Source: an uncultured Caryophanales bacterium (lineage in GTDB: Bacteria > Bacillota_I > Bacilli_A > RFN20 > CAG-826). Taken from it: DNA of 5,276 nt. The notes beneath the pieces are model-generated. The model was given only the letters and a program-made list of their open reading frames with translations. It was not told where the DNA came from and searched no databases. The stretch is from NCBI GenBank assembly GCA_946403545.1, contig CAMJAG010000061.1, forward strand, positions 1-5,276, written 5' to 3'. This document shows positions 1 through 5,276 of this stretch, in pieces (position 1 is the first letter of the stretch; every line of letters begins with the position of its first letter). The translations under genes and the position numbers were made by a program.

Positions 1-231
1 AATAGGAATATTTAAAGAAAGAATGTCAGGAGAATAATGAGGAGAAGTAGGATCATAAACTGAATTAGGACCACCAGTAAAGATGATACCTTTATAGTCA
101 TTTTCTTTTATTTCAGAGACACTTATATTGTTGTAGTTTTTAATTTCAGCATAGACGTTTAAAGAGCGCACTCTCCTTGCGATTAACTGGTTATATTGTC
201 CACCAAAATCTAATACAAGTATCTTATCCAT
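1..231 (-). CDS. guaA: GMP synthase (glutamine-hydrolysing), N-terminal 77 residues, cut by the window edge
   Basis: The reading frame from the ATG at 231 runs open to the left edge and gives 77 residues. The start MDKILVLDFGGQYNQLIARR and the later TGGPNSVYD (about residues 58-66) are hallmarks of the N-terminal class I glutamine amidotransferase domain of GuaA; the GG of TGGPNSV belongs to the conserved oxyanion loop. The family is about 510 residues long, so the catalytic Cys of the usual GICYG motif, the ATP-pyrophosphatase domain and the C-terminal dimerisation domain lie outside the window; the sequence stops at NIPI, just before that Cys motif. The enzyme is cytoplasmic and converts XMP, ATP and glutamine to GMP. 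The first motif has Gly where many homologues have Ser (DFGSQY), a familiar variant. An AGGAG site 6 nt upstream supports the start. It lies 9 nt after purB and is the last visible gene of the operon. Confidence 0.95.
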   Translation of the reverse strand, partial: MDKILVLDFGGQYNQLIARRVRSLNVYAEIKNYNNISVSEIKENDYKGIIFTGGPNSVYDPTSPHYSPDILSLNIPI

Positions 232-237
232 AACTAT

Positions 238-242
238 CTCCT
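238..242 (-). promoter_or_regulatory. guaA ribosome binding site overlapping the purB stop
   Basis: On the minus strand AGGAG lies 6 nt before the guaA ATG and shares bases with the TAG stop of purB (243-241). This fixes the guaA start and suggests that ribosomes finishing purB could re-initiate on guaA. Confidence 0.8.
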
Positions 243-1677
243 ACTTTGTTATTTTCACTTTAATTCCTAGCAAATCCTTATTCTTTTCTAAGATTGGATT
301 AACTTTATTAGTGAGGAAGTCCACTACTTGTTCACTAGCTCTTCCAATATATTTACTAGGATTGAAATATTCTTTTTGTTTGTCTTTAGAGATATTTAAT
401 TTCTTAGAGTTACAAAGTCTTTCGAATAAGTCATTCTCTAATCCTTCTTGTTTAACTCTATTACCCGCTTCTATGGAGAGCCTTCTAATCTCTTCATGAA
501 GTTCTTGTCTATCTCCACCTTCTTTTACCATATCCATTAGGATATTTTCGGTAATCATGAATGGGAGTTCTTCTTTTAAATGTTTTTCTATTACTTTGGA
601 GTTAACCACTAATCCATCAGTGACATTGATTAATAAATCAAGCACTCCATCAATTGCAAGGAATCCTTCAGAGATAGCAATTCTTCTATTAGCAGAGTCA
701 TCAAGAGTTCTTTCTAACCATTGGCTAGATTCAGTCATATATGGGTTTAGTGAGTTAGCGATTACGTATCTAGCAATAGATGCAATTCTTTCACTTCTCA
801 TTGGATTGCGTTTATATGGCATTGCAGAACTACCGACTTGACTAGATTCAAATGGTTCTTCAATTTCTTTTAGATGTTGAAGGAATCTTAAATCATTAGT
901 AAATTTAGTAGCACTACTAGCGATACCACTTAAAACGTTATAGACTCTAGCGTCTACTTTTCTTGTATATGTTTGTCCGCTTACTGGATAGCAACCATTA
1001 AAACCCATTTTCTTAGCAACTAAGTTATCAAGTTCTACTGGTTTTTCTTTATTGCCAAATAATTCAACAAAGCTTGCTTGGCTACCTGTAGTGCCTTTAC
1101 TTCCTAATAATTTAAGAGAACTTGATACATATTCAAGGTCTTCTAAATCCATTAAGAAATCTTGAAGCCACAAAGTGGCTCTTTTACCTACAGTAGTTGG
1201 TTGAGCTGCTTGTAAGTGTGTATATGCAAGTGTTGGTAAATCTTTATAATTTAAAGCGAATTTAGCAAGGATATCGATGACATTTACTAGTTTTTTCTTT
1301 AATAAATCTAGTGCTTCTTTCATTACGATAATGTCAGTATTATCTCCTACAAAGCAACTTGTTGCACCTAAATGAATAATACCTGCTGCTTTAGGACATT
1401 GATCTCCAAAAGCATGGATATGTGCCATTACATCATGACGGAATTTGAGTTCATATTCTTCTGCTTTATCGTAATTTATATCAAAGATATGCGCTTTCAT
1501 TTCATCAATCATTTCAGGAGTAATTTGAGTTAAACCTAACTCCATTTCTGCTTCTGCTAAAGCAACCCAAAGTTTTCTCCAAGTAGAGAACTTTTTATTA
1601 GGAGAGAAAAGATATTGCATTTCTTTTGATGCATATCTTTCTGAGAATGGGCTTACATAGATATCTTTATTACTCAT
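241..1677 (-). CDS. purB: adenylosuccinate lyase, long eukaryote-like form (478 aa)
   Basis: This cytoplasmic enzyme of the fumarase/aspartase superfamily releases fumarate from SAICAR (IMP synthesis) and from adenylosuccinate (giving AMP). The start at 1677 (MSNKDIYVSPF) is chosen over an in-frame ATG at 1740 because it has an AAGGTGAT ribosome site just upstream and begins where the family does; the longer version would overlap purA. Visible motifs are RHDVMAH (80-86), the TSCFVGDNTD substrate loop (106-115), YTHLQAAQPTT (152-162), whose H154 matches the general acid/base His, KGTTGSQASF (194-203), and the superfamily signature GSSAMPYKRNPM (282-293), in which S284 is the likely catalytic Ser. 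The C-terminal helical domain follows (about 365-478). Length and motifs resemble human ADSL (484 aa) more than the 431-aa B. subtilis or 456-aa E. coli forms. The gene lies 5 nt after purA and 9 nt before guaA. Confidence 0.97.
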   Translation of the reverse strand: MSNKDIYVSPFSERYASKEMQYLFSPNKKFSTWRKLWVALAEAEMELGLTQITPEMIDEMKAHIFDINYDKAEEYELKFRHDVMAHIHAFGDQCPKAAGIIHLGATSCFVGDNTDIIVMKEALDLLKKKLVNVIDILAKFALNYKDLPTLAYTHLQAAQPTTVGKRATLWLQDFLMDLEDLEYVSSSLKLLGSKGTTGSQASFVELFGNKEKPVELDNLVAKKMGFNGCYPVSGQTYTRKVDARVYNVLSGIASSATKFTNDLRFLQHLKEIEEPFESSQVGSSAMPYKRNPMRSERIASIARYVIANSLNPYMTESSQWLERTLDDSANRRIAISEGFLAIDGVLDLLINVTDGLVVNSKVIEKHLKEELPFMITENILMDMVKEGGDRQELHEEIRRLSIEAGNRVKQEGLENDLFERLCNSKKLNISKDKQKEYFNPSKYIGRASEQVVDFLTNKVNPILEKNKDLLGIKVKITK

Positions 1678-1681
1678 ACTA

Positions 1682-1689
1682 ATCACCTT
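1682..1689 (-). promoter_or_regulatory. purB ribosome binding site containing the purA stop
   Basis: The minus strand reads AAGGTGAT, matching part of the anti-Shine-Dalgarno complement AAAGGAGGTGATC, with 4 nt between it and the purB ATG at 1677. The TGA inside it (1685-1683) is the purA stop codon. This decides the purB start and makes translational coupling plausible. Confidence 0.75.
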
Positions 1690-2957
1690 TTTATATATGA
1701 ATCTCTTTCTGGTCCTACAGAGATATATTTTATAGGACAACCAATACTCTTTTCTATGTATTCTACATATTTCTTAGCATTGGTAGGTAATTCATCCCAA
1801 GTTTTGACATTTGAGACATCTTGTTTCCATCCATCAAGATACTCAATGACTGGTTTACAATCTTCGAGTAAGAATGGGAATGGGAATTCATCTATTTGTT
1901 TTCCATTTAATTCGTATTTAACACAAACAGGGATTTTATCCATGTATGAAAGGACATCTAACTTTGTTAGAGCGACACATGTAGCGTTTTGAACTTCTAC
2001 GCCATAACGAGTAGCAACGATATCAATTGGTCCCACTCTTCTTGGTCTACCAGTTTTTGCACCATATTCTGCACCTGCTTCTCTAAGCTTATCCGCTTCT
2101 TCTCCAAACCATTCTGAAACAAATGGTCCTTCACCAACACAAGTAGAATATGCTTTAACTACACCAATGGTTTCATCGATGTTAACACTAGCTAAACCAC
2201 TACCTAAAGGAATATAACTTGCTAATGTATTTGAGCTAGTTGTATAAGGATAAATACCATAATCTAAATCTCTTAAAGAACCAAGTTGTGCTTCAAATAA
2301 TACACTTTTACCAGTGTTTTCTGCTTCTTTTAAGAGTTTTCCGGTATCACAAATAAATGGTCTAAGTTTTTCAGTATAATCTTCTACCCATTTATATAAT
2401 TCTTCTAATTCAATAGGATCAGCGTTATAGACTCCTCTAAGAATAAGGTTTTTCCATTCTAATAAGTCTTTAACGTGTTCCTTTAAATGTTTGGAATAAA
2501 TAAGTTCTCCTAAAAGGATTGTTTTCTTTTGATATTTATCACTATAGAAAGGAGCAATACCTTGTTTAGTGGAACCATATTTTTTATCTTTAAGTCTTTC
2601 TTCTTCTAAAGCATCTAACATTTTATGCCATGGGAATAACAAAGATGCTCTATCTGAAATCTTTAGATTATTTTCATCTACTGTTACTCCACGATTGCGT
2701 AAGGAAATAATTTCTTCCCATAAACTTTCAGGATCTAGCGCTACCCCATTACCTAGAATATTCACTATACCTTTATGGAAGATACCAGATGGAATTAAGT
2801 GTAAAGCAAATTTACCAAGTTCATTAACTACAGTATGACCTGCATTACCCCCACCTTGATAACGAACAACGAAGTCATAGTTTTTACAAAGTAAATCTAC
2901 AATTCTACCTTTACCTTCGTCTCCCCAATTTATTCCTACAATCGCACAGTTTTTCAT
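1683..2957 (-). CDS. purA: adenylosuccinate synthetase, divergent Firmicutes-type variant (424 aa)
   Basis: PurA is a cytoplasmic homodimer that uses GTP to join aspartate to IMP, giving adenylosuccinate for PurB. The start MKNCAIVGINWGDEGKGR places catalytic D13 and H41 (in GGGNAGHTV, 35-43) at the same numbers as in the E. coli enzyme. An in-frame ATG at 3023 would run back into glnN and add 22 residues unlike the family, so it is rejected. Other landmarks are LHLIPSGIF (52-60), GNGVALDP (69-76), TTSSNT (239-244), GEGPFVSE (275-282), TGRPRR (302-307), the guanine-binding TKLD (331-334) and SVGPERD (413-419). Length is close to the usual 425-430. Some substrate-loop motifs differ from the textbook ones: GSTKQGIAPFY (128-138) for GTTGRGIGPAY, and FEAQLGSLRD (221-230) for FEGAQGTLLD. 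I recall similar variants from Clostridia, and the catalytic residues are intact, so it is probably active. It follows glnN by 20 nt and precedes purB by 5 nt. Confidence 0.96.
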   Translation of the reverse strand: MKNCAIVGINWGDEGKGRIVDLLCKNYDFVVRYQGGGNAGHTVVNELGKFALHLIPSGIFHKGIVNILGNGVALDPESLWEEIISLRNRGVTVDENNLKISDRASLLFPWHKMLDALEEERLKDKKYGSTKQGIAPFYSDKYQKKTILLGELIYSKHLKEHVKDLLEWKNLILRGVYNADPIELEELYKWVEDYTEKLRPFICDTGKLLKEAENTGKSVLFEAQLGSLRDLDYGIYPYTTSSNTLASYIPLGSGLASVNIDETIGVVKAYSTCVGEGPFVSEWFGEEADKLREAGAEYGAKTGRPRRVGPIDIVATRYGVEVQNATCVALTKLDVLSYMDKIPVCVKYELNGKQIDEFPFPFLLEDCKPVIEYLDGWKQDVSNVKTWDELPTNAKKYVEYIEKSIGCPIKYISVGPERDSYIKR

Positions 2958-2964
2958 ATTATTG

Positions 2965-2967
2965 CCT
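2965..2967 (-). promoter_or_regulatory. weak purA ribosome binding site
   Basis: Only a CAGG core (AGG at 2967-2965) stands 7 nt upstream of the purA ATG, within the 20-nt gap after the glnN TAA stop (2980-2978). It is clearly weaker than the sites of the other three genes, so purA translation may depend partly on ribosomes arriving from glnN. That last point is inference. Confidence 0.45.
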
Positions 2968-2977
2968 GACTTTCTAA

Positions 2978-5062
2978 TTAAAGTACTGAGAATAAGATTT
3001 TTCCATATCCCGGATATGGCCAAATAGCTTCTGGAGTGATTCGTTCAGCAGCATCAATATTATCTCTAAGTTTAGCCATAACTGGGATTAAATTATCTTT
3101 GATAAAGTTTGCTTTTTCAATTCCTTCTTTGTTATTGATAGAAGTAAGGTATCCTTCTAATTCAGAAACATTATCTTTAGCGTTAGTTAATAATGTAGAA
3201 AGTGTCTTTAATAAGCCTTCTTCATAATCCACTATTACATTTGCGTAAGCTTGTTTCTTAATTAAGATAGTTTCTGCAATCTCTTTAGAGAATCTAGCAA
3301 TAGCAGGTAAATAGTTTTCATTAGCCATTTCCACCATTGTTCTAGCTTCAATAAGCATATGTTCAATATAGCTTTCTACTTGAGTAGCGTATCTAGCTTG
3401 TAATTCACTTTCAGAGAAGACATTAACACTCTTAAACATGTTGATGTTCTTATCACTGATTAAGTAAGGGAGACAATCTGGAGTAGTTTTTAAGTTATAT
3501 AAGCCACGTTTCTTAGCTTCAATAACCCATTCATCTCCATATCCGTTACCATTAAATAAGATTCTCTTATGAGTGGATACTTCTTTCTTGATTAACTTAA
3601 CAATATTTTCTTTAGAATTATCTTTTTCTAATTCATCTGCGAATTCTTTTAATACACTCGCTACTGCAGAGTTAAGTACGATATTGCTACCTGCGATTGA
3701 ATTAGAACTACCTAACATTCTTAATTCGAATTTATTACCAGTAAATGCGAATGGAGATGTTCTATTTCTATCAGTGTTATCTTTGATAAAGGATGGAATA
3801 GAACTTACTCCTAAGCTAAGTAATGATTTCTTACTGTCTTTAGTAAATGAATCATGATCGATAGCGAATAATGCGTCAGTTAATTCATCTCCTAAGTAAA
3901 CAGAAACAATTGCTGGAGGTGCTTCATTTGCACCTAATCTATTATCGTTACTTGCGGTTGCAACAGAGATTCTAATTAAATCTTGGTATTCATCCACTGC
4001 TTTAATGACAGCAGTTAGGAATAAATAGAATCTAAGATGATCTTCAGGAGTCTTACCAATAGAGAGTAAATTAGTACCTGTATCAGTACCCATAGACCAG
4101 TTATTGTGTTTGCCACTACCATTGACACCAGCGAATGGTTTTTCTGTTAATAAACAAACTAATCCATGTTTTTGTGCTACTTTTTGCATTGCTTCCATTG
4201 TGATTTGGTTATGGTCAGTAGCGATATTACAACTTTCATAGATAGGTGCTAATTCATGTTGAGCAGGAGCAACTTCGTTATGTTCTGTTTTTGCAGGTAC
4301 TCCTAATCTCCATAAAGTTTCATTAAGTTCTTCCATGAAAGCTTGTACTCTTGGTTTAATACTTCCAAAGTAATGATCTTCAAGTTGTTGTCCTTTTGGA
4401 GCAGCGGTTCCAAAGAGGGTTCTACCACAAAGCATTAAATCAATTCTTTGTTTGAATACTTTTTCATCAATTAAGAAGTATTCTTGTTCAGGTCCCACCT
4501 GTGGGACAACTTTATTAGCTTTAACTCCTAAGCATTTAAGAACTCTAAGAGCTTCTTTATTTAAAGCATCCATGCTTCTTAAAAGTGGAGTCTTTTTATC
4601 AAGAGCTTCTCCTCCAAAGGAGCAGAATGCTGTTGGGATATATAATGTATTTCCTTTAACAAATGCATAACTTGTTGGATCCCATGCAGTATATCCTCTA
4701 GCTTCAAAAGTAGATCTAAGTCCACCACTAGGGAAACTAGATGCATCAGGTTCTCCTTTAATTAATTCTTTTCCAGAAAATTCAGTAATAGCTTCACCAT
4801 TTTCAAATCCAATAAAACCATCATGTTTTTCTGCTGTAATACCTGTTAAAGGTTGGAACCAGTGCGTAAAATGTGTGGCACCTTTTTGGATAGCCCATTG
4901 TCGCATAGCGTTAGCAACTTCATTAGCCACAGTAATATCAAGTTCTTTGCCTTCGTTAATTGTGGACTGGAGTTGGTCATATGCTTTCTCTGAAAGATAC
5001 TCTTTCATCACGGCCTTATTAAAAACATCTGAGCCGAATAATGTTTCAAATTCCTTATCCAT
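2978..5062 (-). CDS. glnN: glutamine synthetase type III (694 aa)
   Basis: It makes glutamine from glutamate, ammonia and ATP in the cytoplasm. The length is typical of the GSIII family (about 700 aa), far above GSI (about 450-470) or GSII (about 350-370); known GSIII enzymes are dodecamers. Domain order: a GSIII-specific N-terminal part (about 1-185) with THFTHWFQPLTG (63-74) and FPSGGLRSTFEARGY (110-124); the catalytic barrel with metal-ligand motif QEYF (193-196), TEHNEVAPAQHE (259-270), the nucleotide/glutamate loop GVNGSGKHNNWSM (312-324, His 319), NDNRLGANEAPPA (372-384) and NRTSPFAFTGNKFELR (433-448); then a GSIII-specific helical C-terminus (about 500-694) ending WPYPGYGKILFSVL. The start at 5062 has a perfect AGGAGG about 7 nt upstream. 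It is the first gene of the operon; its glutamine is a substrate of GuaA downstream. The gene is intact and shows no frameshift. The symbol glnA is also used for this family. Confidence 0.97.
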   Translation of the reverse strand: MDKEFETLFGSDVFNKAVMKEYLSEKAYDQLQSTINEGKELDITVANEVANAMRQWAIQKGATHFTHWFQPLTGITAEKHDGFIGFENGEAITEFSGKELIKGEPDASSFPSGGLRSTFEARGYTAWDPTSYAFVKGNTLYIPTAFCSFGGEALDKKTPLLRSMDALNKEALRVLKCLGVKANKVVPQVGPEQEYFLIDEKVFKQRIDLMLCGRTLFGTAAPKGQQLEDHYFGSIKPRVQAFMEELNETLWRLGVPAKTEHNEVAPAQHELAPIYESCNIATDHNQITMEAMQKVAQKHGLVCLLTEKPFAGVNGSGKHNNWSMGTDTGTNLLSIGKTPEDHLRFYLFLTAVIKAVDEYQDLIRISVATASNDNRLGANEAPPAIVSVYLGDELTDALFAIDHDSFTKDSKKSLLSLGVSSIPSFIKDNTDRNRTSPFAFTGNKFELRMLGSSNSIAGSNIVLNSAVASVLKEFADELEKDNSKENIVKLIKKEVSTHKRILFNGNGYGDEWVIEAKKRGLYNLKTTPDCLPYLISDKNINMFKSVNVFSESELQARYATQVESYIEHMLIEARTMVEMANENYLPAIARFSKEIAETILIKKQAYANVIVDYEEGLLKTLSTLLTNAKDNVSELEGYLTSINNKEGIEKANFIKDNLIPVMAKLRDNIDAAERITPEAIWPYPGYGKILFSVL

Positions 5063-5069
5063 TTTGGTT

Positions 5070-5075
5070 CCTCCT
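5070..5075 (-). promoter_or_regulatory. strong glnN ribosome binding site
   Basis: The minus strand carries AGGAGG, a full consensus Shine-Dalgarno core, 7 nt before the ATG at 5062. It supports the glnN start and implies efficient translation of the first gene of the operon. Confidence 0.9.
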
Positions 5076-5115
5076 ATTCATTAATTTAAAAAGGATAATG
5101 ATCTTTTTACTATTC

Positions 5116-5136
5116 GATTTTACTTAAAGCAAAATC
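5116..5136. promoter_or_regulatory. imperfect palindrome upstream of glnN (proximal operator candidate)
   Basis: A 21-bp dyad is centred on A5126. The outer arms GATTTT (5116-5121) and AAAATC (5131-5136) flank inner arms CTT (5123-5125) and AAG (5127-5129), so nine of ten base pairs are symmetric; the one mismatch is A5122 against C5130. It starts 54 bp upstream of the glnN ATG. One candidate -10 element on the minus strand (TATGAT, 5139-5134) overlaps its edge, so a bound protein could block transcription. It does not fit the GlnR/TnrA pattern TGTNA-N7-TNACA or the CodY box as I know them. The regulator is unknown. Confidence 0.45.
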
Positions 5137-5157
5137 ATAAATCTAATACATATAATA
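5134..5157 (-). promoter_or_regulatory. candidate promoter -10 region for the glnN-purA-purB-guaA operon
   Basis: Two hexamers on the minus strand resemble TATAAT: TATTAT (5157-5152) and TATGAT (5139-5134). Neither has a convincing TTGACA-like -35 at 16-18 bp. In DNA this AT-rich such matches arise by chance, so the exact promoter is uncertain. One is expected here, because the upstream gene ends in a terminator and glnN opens a co-directional gene cluster. Confidence 0.35.
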
Positions 5158-5167
5158 TTAGTATTAC

Positions 5168-5184
5168 CATACGATTTTCGTATG
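5168..5184. promoter_or_regulatory. perfect 7-bp inverted repeat upstream of glnN (distal operator candidate)
   Basis: CATACGA (5168-5174) and TCGTATG (5178-5184) are perfect inverted copies separated by TTT, giving a 17-bp dyad about 105-120 bp upstream of the glnN start. The 17-bp size equals that of GlnR/TnrA sites, but the outer bases (CATAC versus TGTNA) do not match. It falls about where a -35 element would lie for a -10 at 5157-5152 (TATTAT, minus strand), and no good TTGACA is seen there. That position would suit an activator, although a short hairpin or a repressor site is also possible. Confidence 0.45.
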
Positions 5185-5201
5185 ATAAAAAATAACTAGA
5201 G

Positions 5202-5226
5202 AAAAAGGGGAAAATTCCCCATTTTT
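5202..5226 (-). terminator. intrinsic terminator of the gene upstream of glnN (possibly bidirectional)
   Basis: GGGG (5207-5210) and CCCC (5217-5220) form a stem, extendable by one A-T pair, around the loop-forming AAAATT. A-tracts and T-tracts flank it on both sides (5202-5206 and 5222-5226). Read on the minus strand it begins 4 nt after the stop at 5231 and ends in TTTTT, as expected for a terminator of that gene. The T-rich right flank would let it act on plus-strand transcripts too, but no plus-strand gene is visible. Confidence 0.75.
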
Positions 5227-5230
5227 CGTT

Positions 5231-5276
5231 TTATTCTACATCTTGTAAAGCGTCGTAACCTTCTTCACCGGTTCTA
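5231..5276 (-). CDS. 3' end of an unidentified gene (last 14 codons)
   Basis: The frame closing with TAA at 5233-5231 reads RTGEEGYDALQDVE, an acidic C-terminus in codons typical of this AT-rich genome (GGT, GAA, TTA, CAA), ending just before the terminator. I do not recognise the protein from so short a tail. A second minus-strand frame ending with TAG at 5238-5236 (EPVKKVTTLYKM) cannot be excluded; the TAA frame is preferred for its codons and its tight fit to the terminator. The terminator and the following intergenic gap suggest it is transcribed separately from glnN. Confidence 0.5.
   Translation of the reverse strand, partial: RTGEEGYDALQDVE

Larger units (their letters stand above)
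1..5062 (-). other. probable glnN-purA-purB-guaA operon
   Basis: All four genes point the same way with gaps of 20, 5 and 9 nt. In two of the three junctions the upstream stop codon lies within or against the next ribosome binding site. No hairpin with a T-tract separates them, whereas one stands just upstream of the cluster. This supports a single transcript and partly coupled translation. The cluster may continue past the left edge, since guaA is cut there. Confidence 0.8.

Noticed and set aside
311..841. Plus-strand open frames opposite purB (311-499 and 557-841)
   Set aside because: They are antisense to well-conserved PurB sequence, lack ribosome binding sites and give low-complexity Ser/Leu-rich peptides.
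1678..1740. Longer purB start at 1740, overlapping purA
   Set aside because: The extra 21 residues are a frame shadow of the purA C-terminus; the ATG at 1677 has a proper ribosome binding site.
1756..2838. Plus-strand open frames opposite purA (1756-1992 and 2569-2838)
   Set aside because: They are antisense shadows of a conserved coding region, with no recognisable protein and no start signals.
2958..3023. Longer purA start at 3023, overlapping glnN by 46 nt
   Set aside because: The 22 added residues are the glnN 3' end read in another frame and match nothing in PurA; the start at 2957 aligns exactly with the family.
3036..5084. Plus-strand open frames opposite glnN (3036-3227, 3573-3857, 4452-4670, 4875-5084)
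   Set aside because: All mirror conserved GSIII codons and encode unrecognisable Ser/Leu-rich peptides with no ribosome binding sites.
5088..5108. A/T-rich hairpin (AAAAAGGAT and ATCTTTTT arms) just upstream of the glnN ribosome site, considered as an attenuator or riboswitch element
   Set aside because: The stem is almost all A-U with a bulge, there is no separate U-tract, and no alternative pairing or known riboswitch pattern is visible in the leader.
5151..5156. Perfect TATAAT on the plus strand as a divergent promoter
   Set aside because: There is no plus-strand gene downstream and no clear -35; the match is likely chance in AT-rich DNA.
1..5276. Alternative genetic code (UGA = Trp), considered because of the AT richness
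   Set aside because: purA ends at TGA exactly where the family ends, and all genes translate full length with the standard code.

Overview
The window reads as a compact, co-directional housekeeping operon on the minus strand of an AT-rich (roughly one-third G+C by eye) Gram-positive-type bacterium. Strong AGGAGG-like ribosome binding sites, very short gene spacing, TGA used as a stop (purA) while Trp is TGG, and Firmicutes-like protein variants (type III glutamine synthetase, divergent PurA) point to a Firmicute in the Clostridia or Bacilli/Erysipelotrichia range that uses the standard genetic code. I cannot name the genus.

Layout from right to left, which is the direction of transcription. 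At 5276-5231 is the last 14 codons of an unidentified minus-strand gene, followed at once by an intrinsic terminator (5202-5226). About 140 bases of AT-rich intergenic DNA follow, holding two inverted repeats (5168-5184 and 5116-5136) and candidate -10 elements. Next come glnN (type III glutamine synthetase, 5062-2978), purA (adenylosuccinate synthetase, 2957-1683), purB (adenylosuccinate lyase, 1677-241) and the first 77 codons of guaA (GMP synthase, 231 to beyond the left edge). The gaps are 20, 5 and 9 nt, with no terminator between genes, so one transcript is likely.

The genes fit together metabolically. GlnN makes glutamine from glutamate, ammonia and ATP. PurA and PurB convert IMP to AMP with aspartate as nitrogen donor, and PurB also acts earlier in de novo IMP synthesis. 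GuaA converts XMP to GMP using glutamine. The operon therefore joins ammonia assimilation to both nitrogen-incorporating branches below IMP. GuaB, the enzyme making XMP, is not in the window.

I see no mobile element, CRISPR array, tRNA, rRNA or clearly novel system. The points most worth a second look are the twin inverted repeats in front of glnN, the unusual gene combination, the non-canonical active-site motifs of PurA and the eukaryote-like form of PurB.
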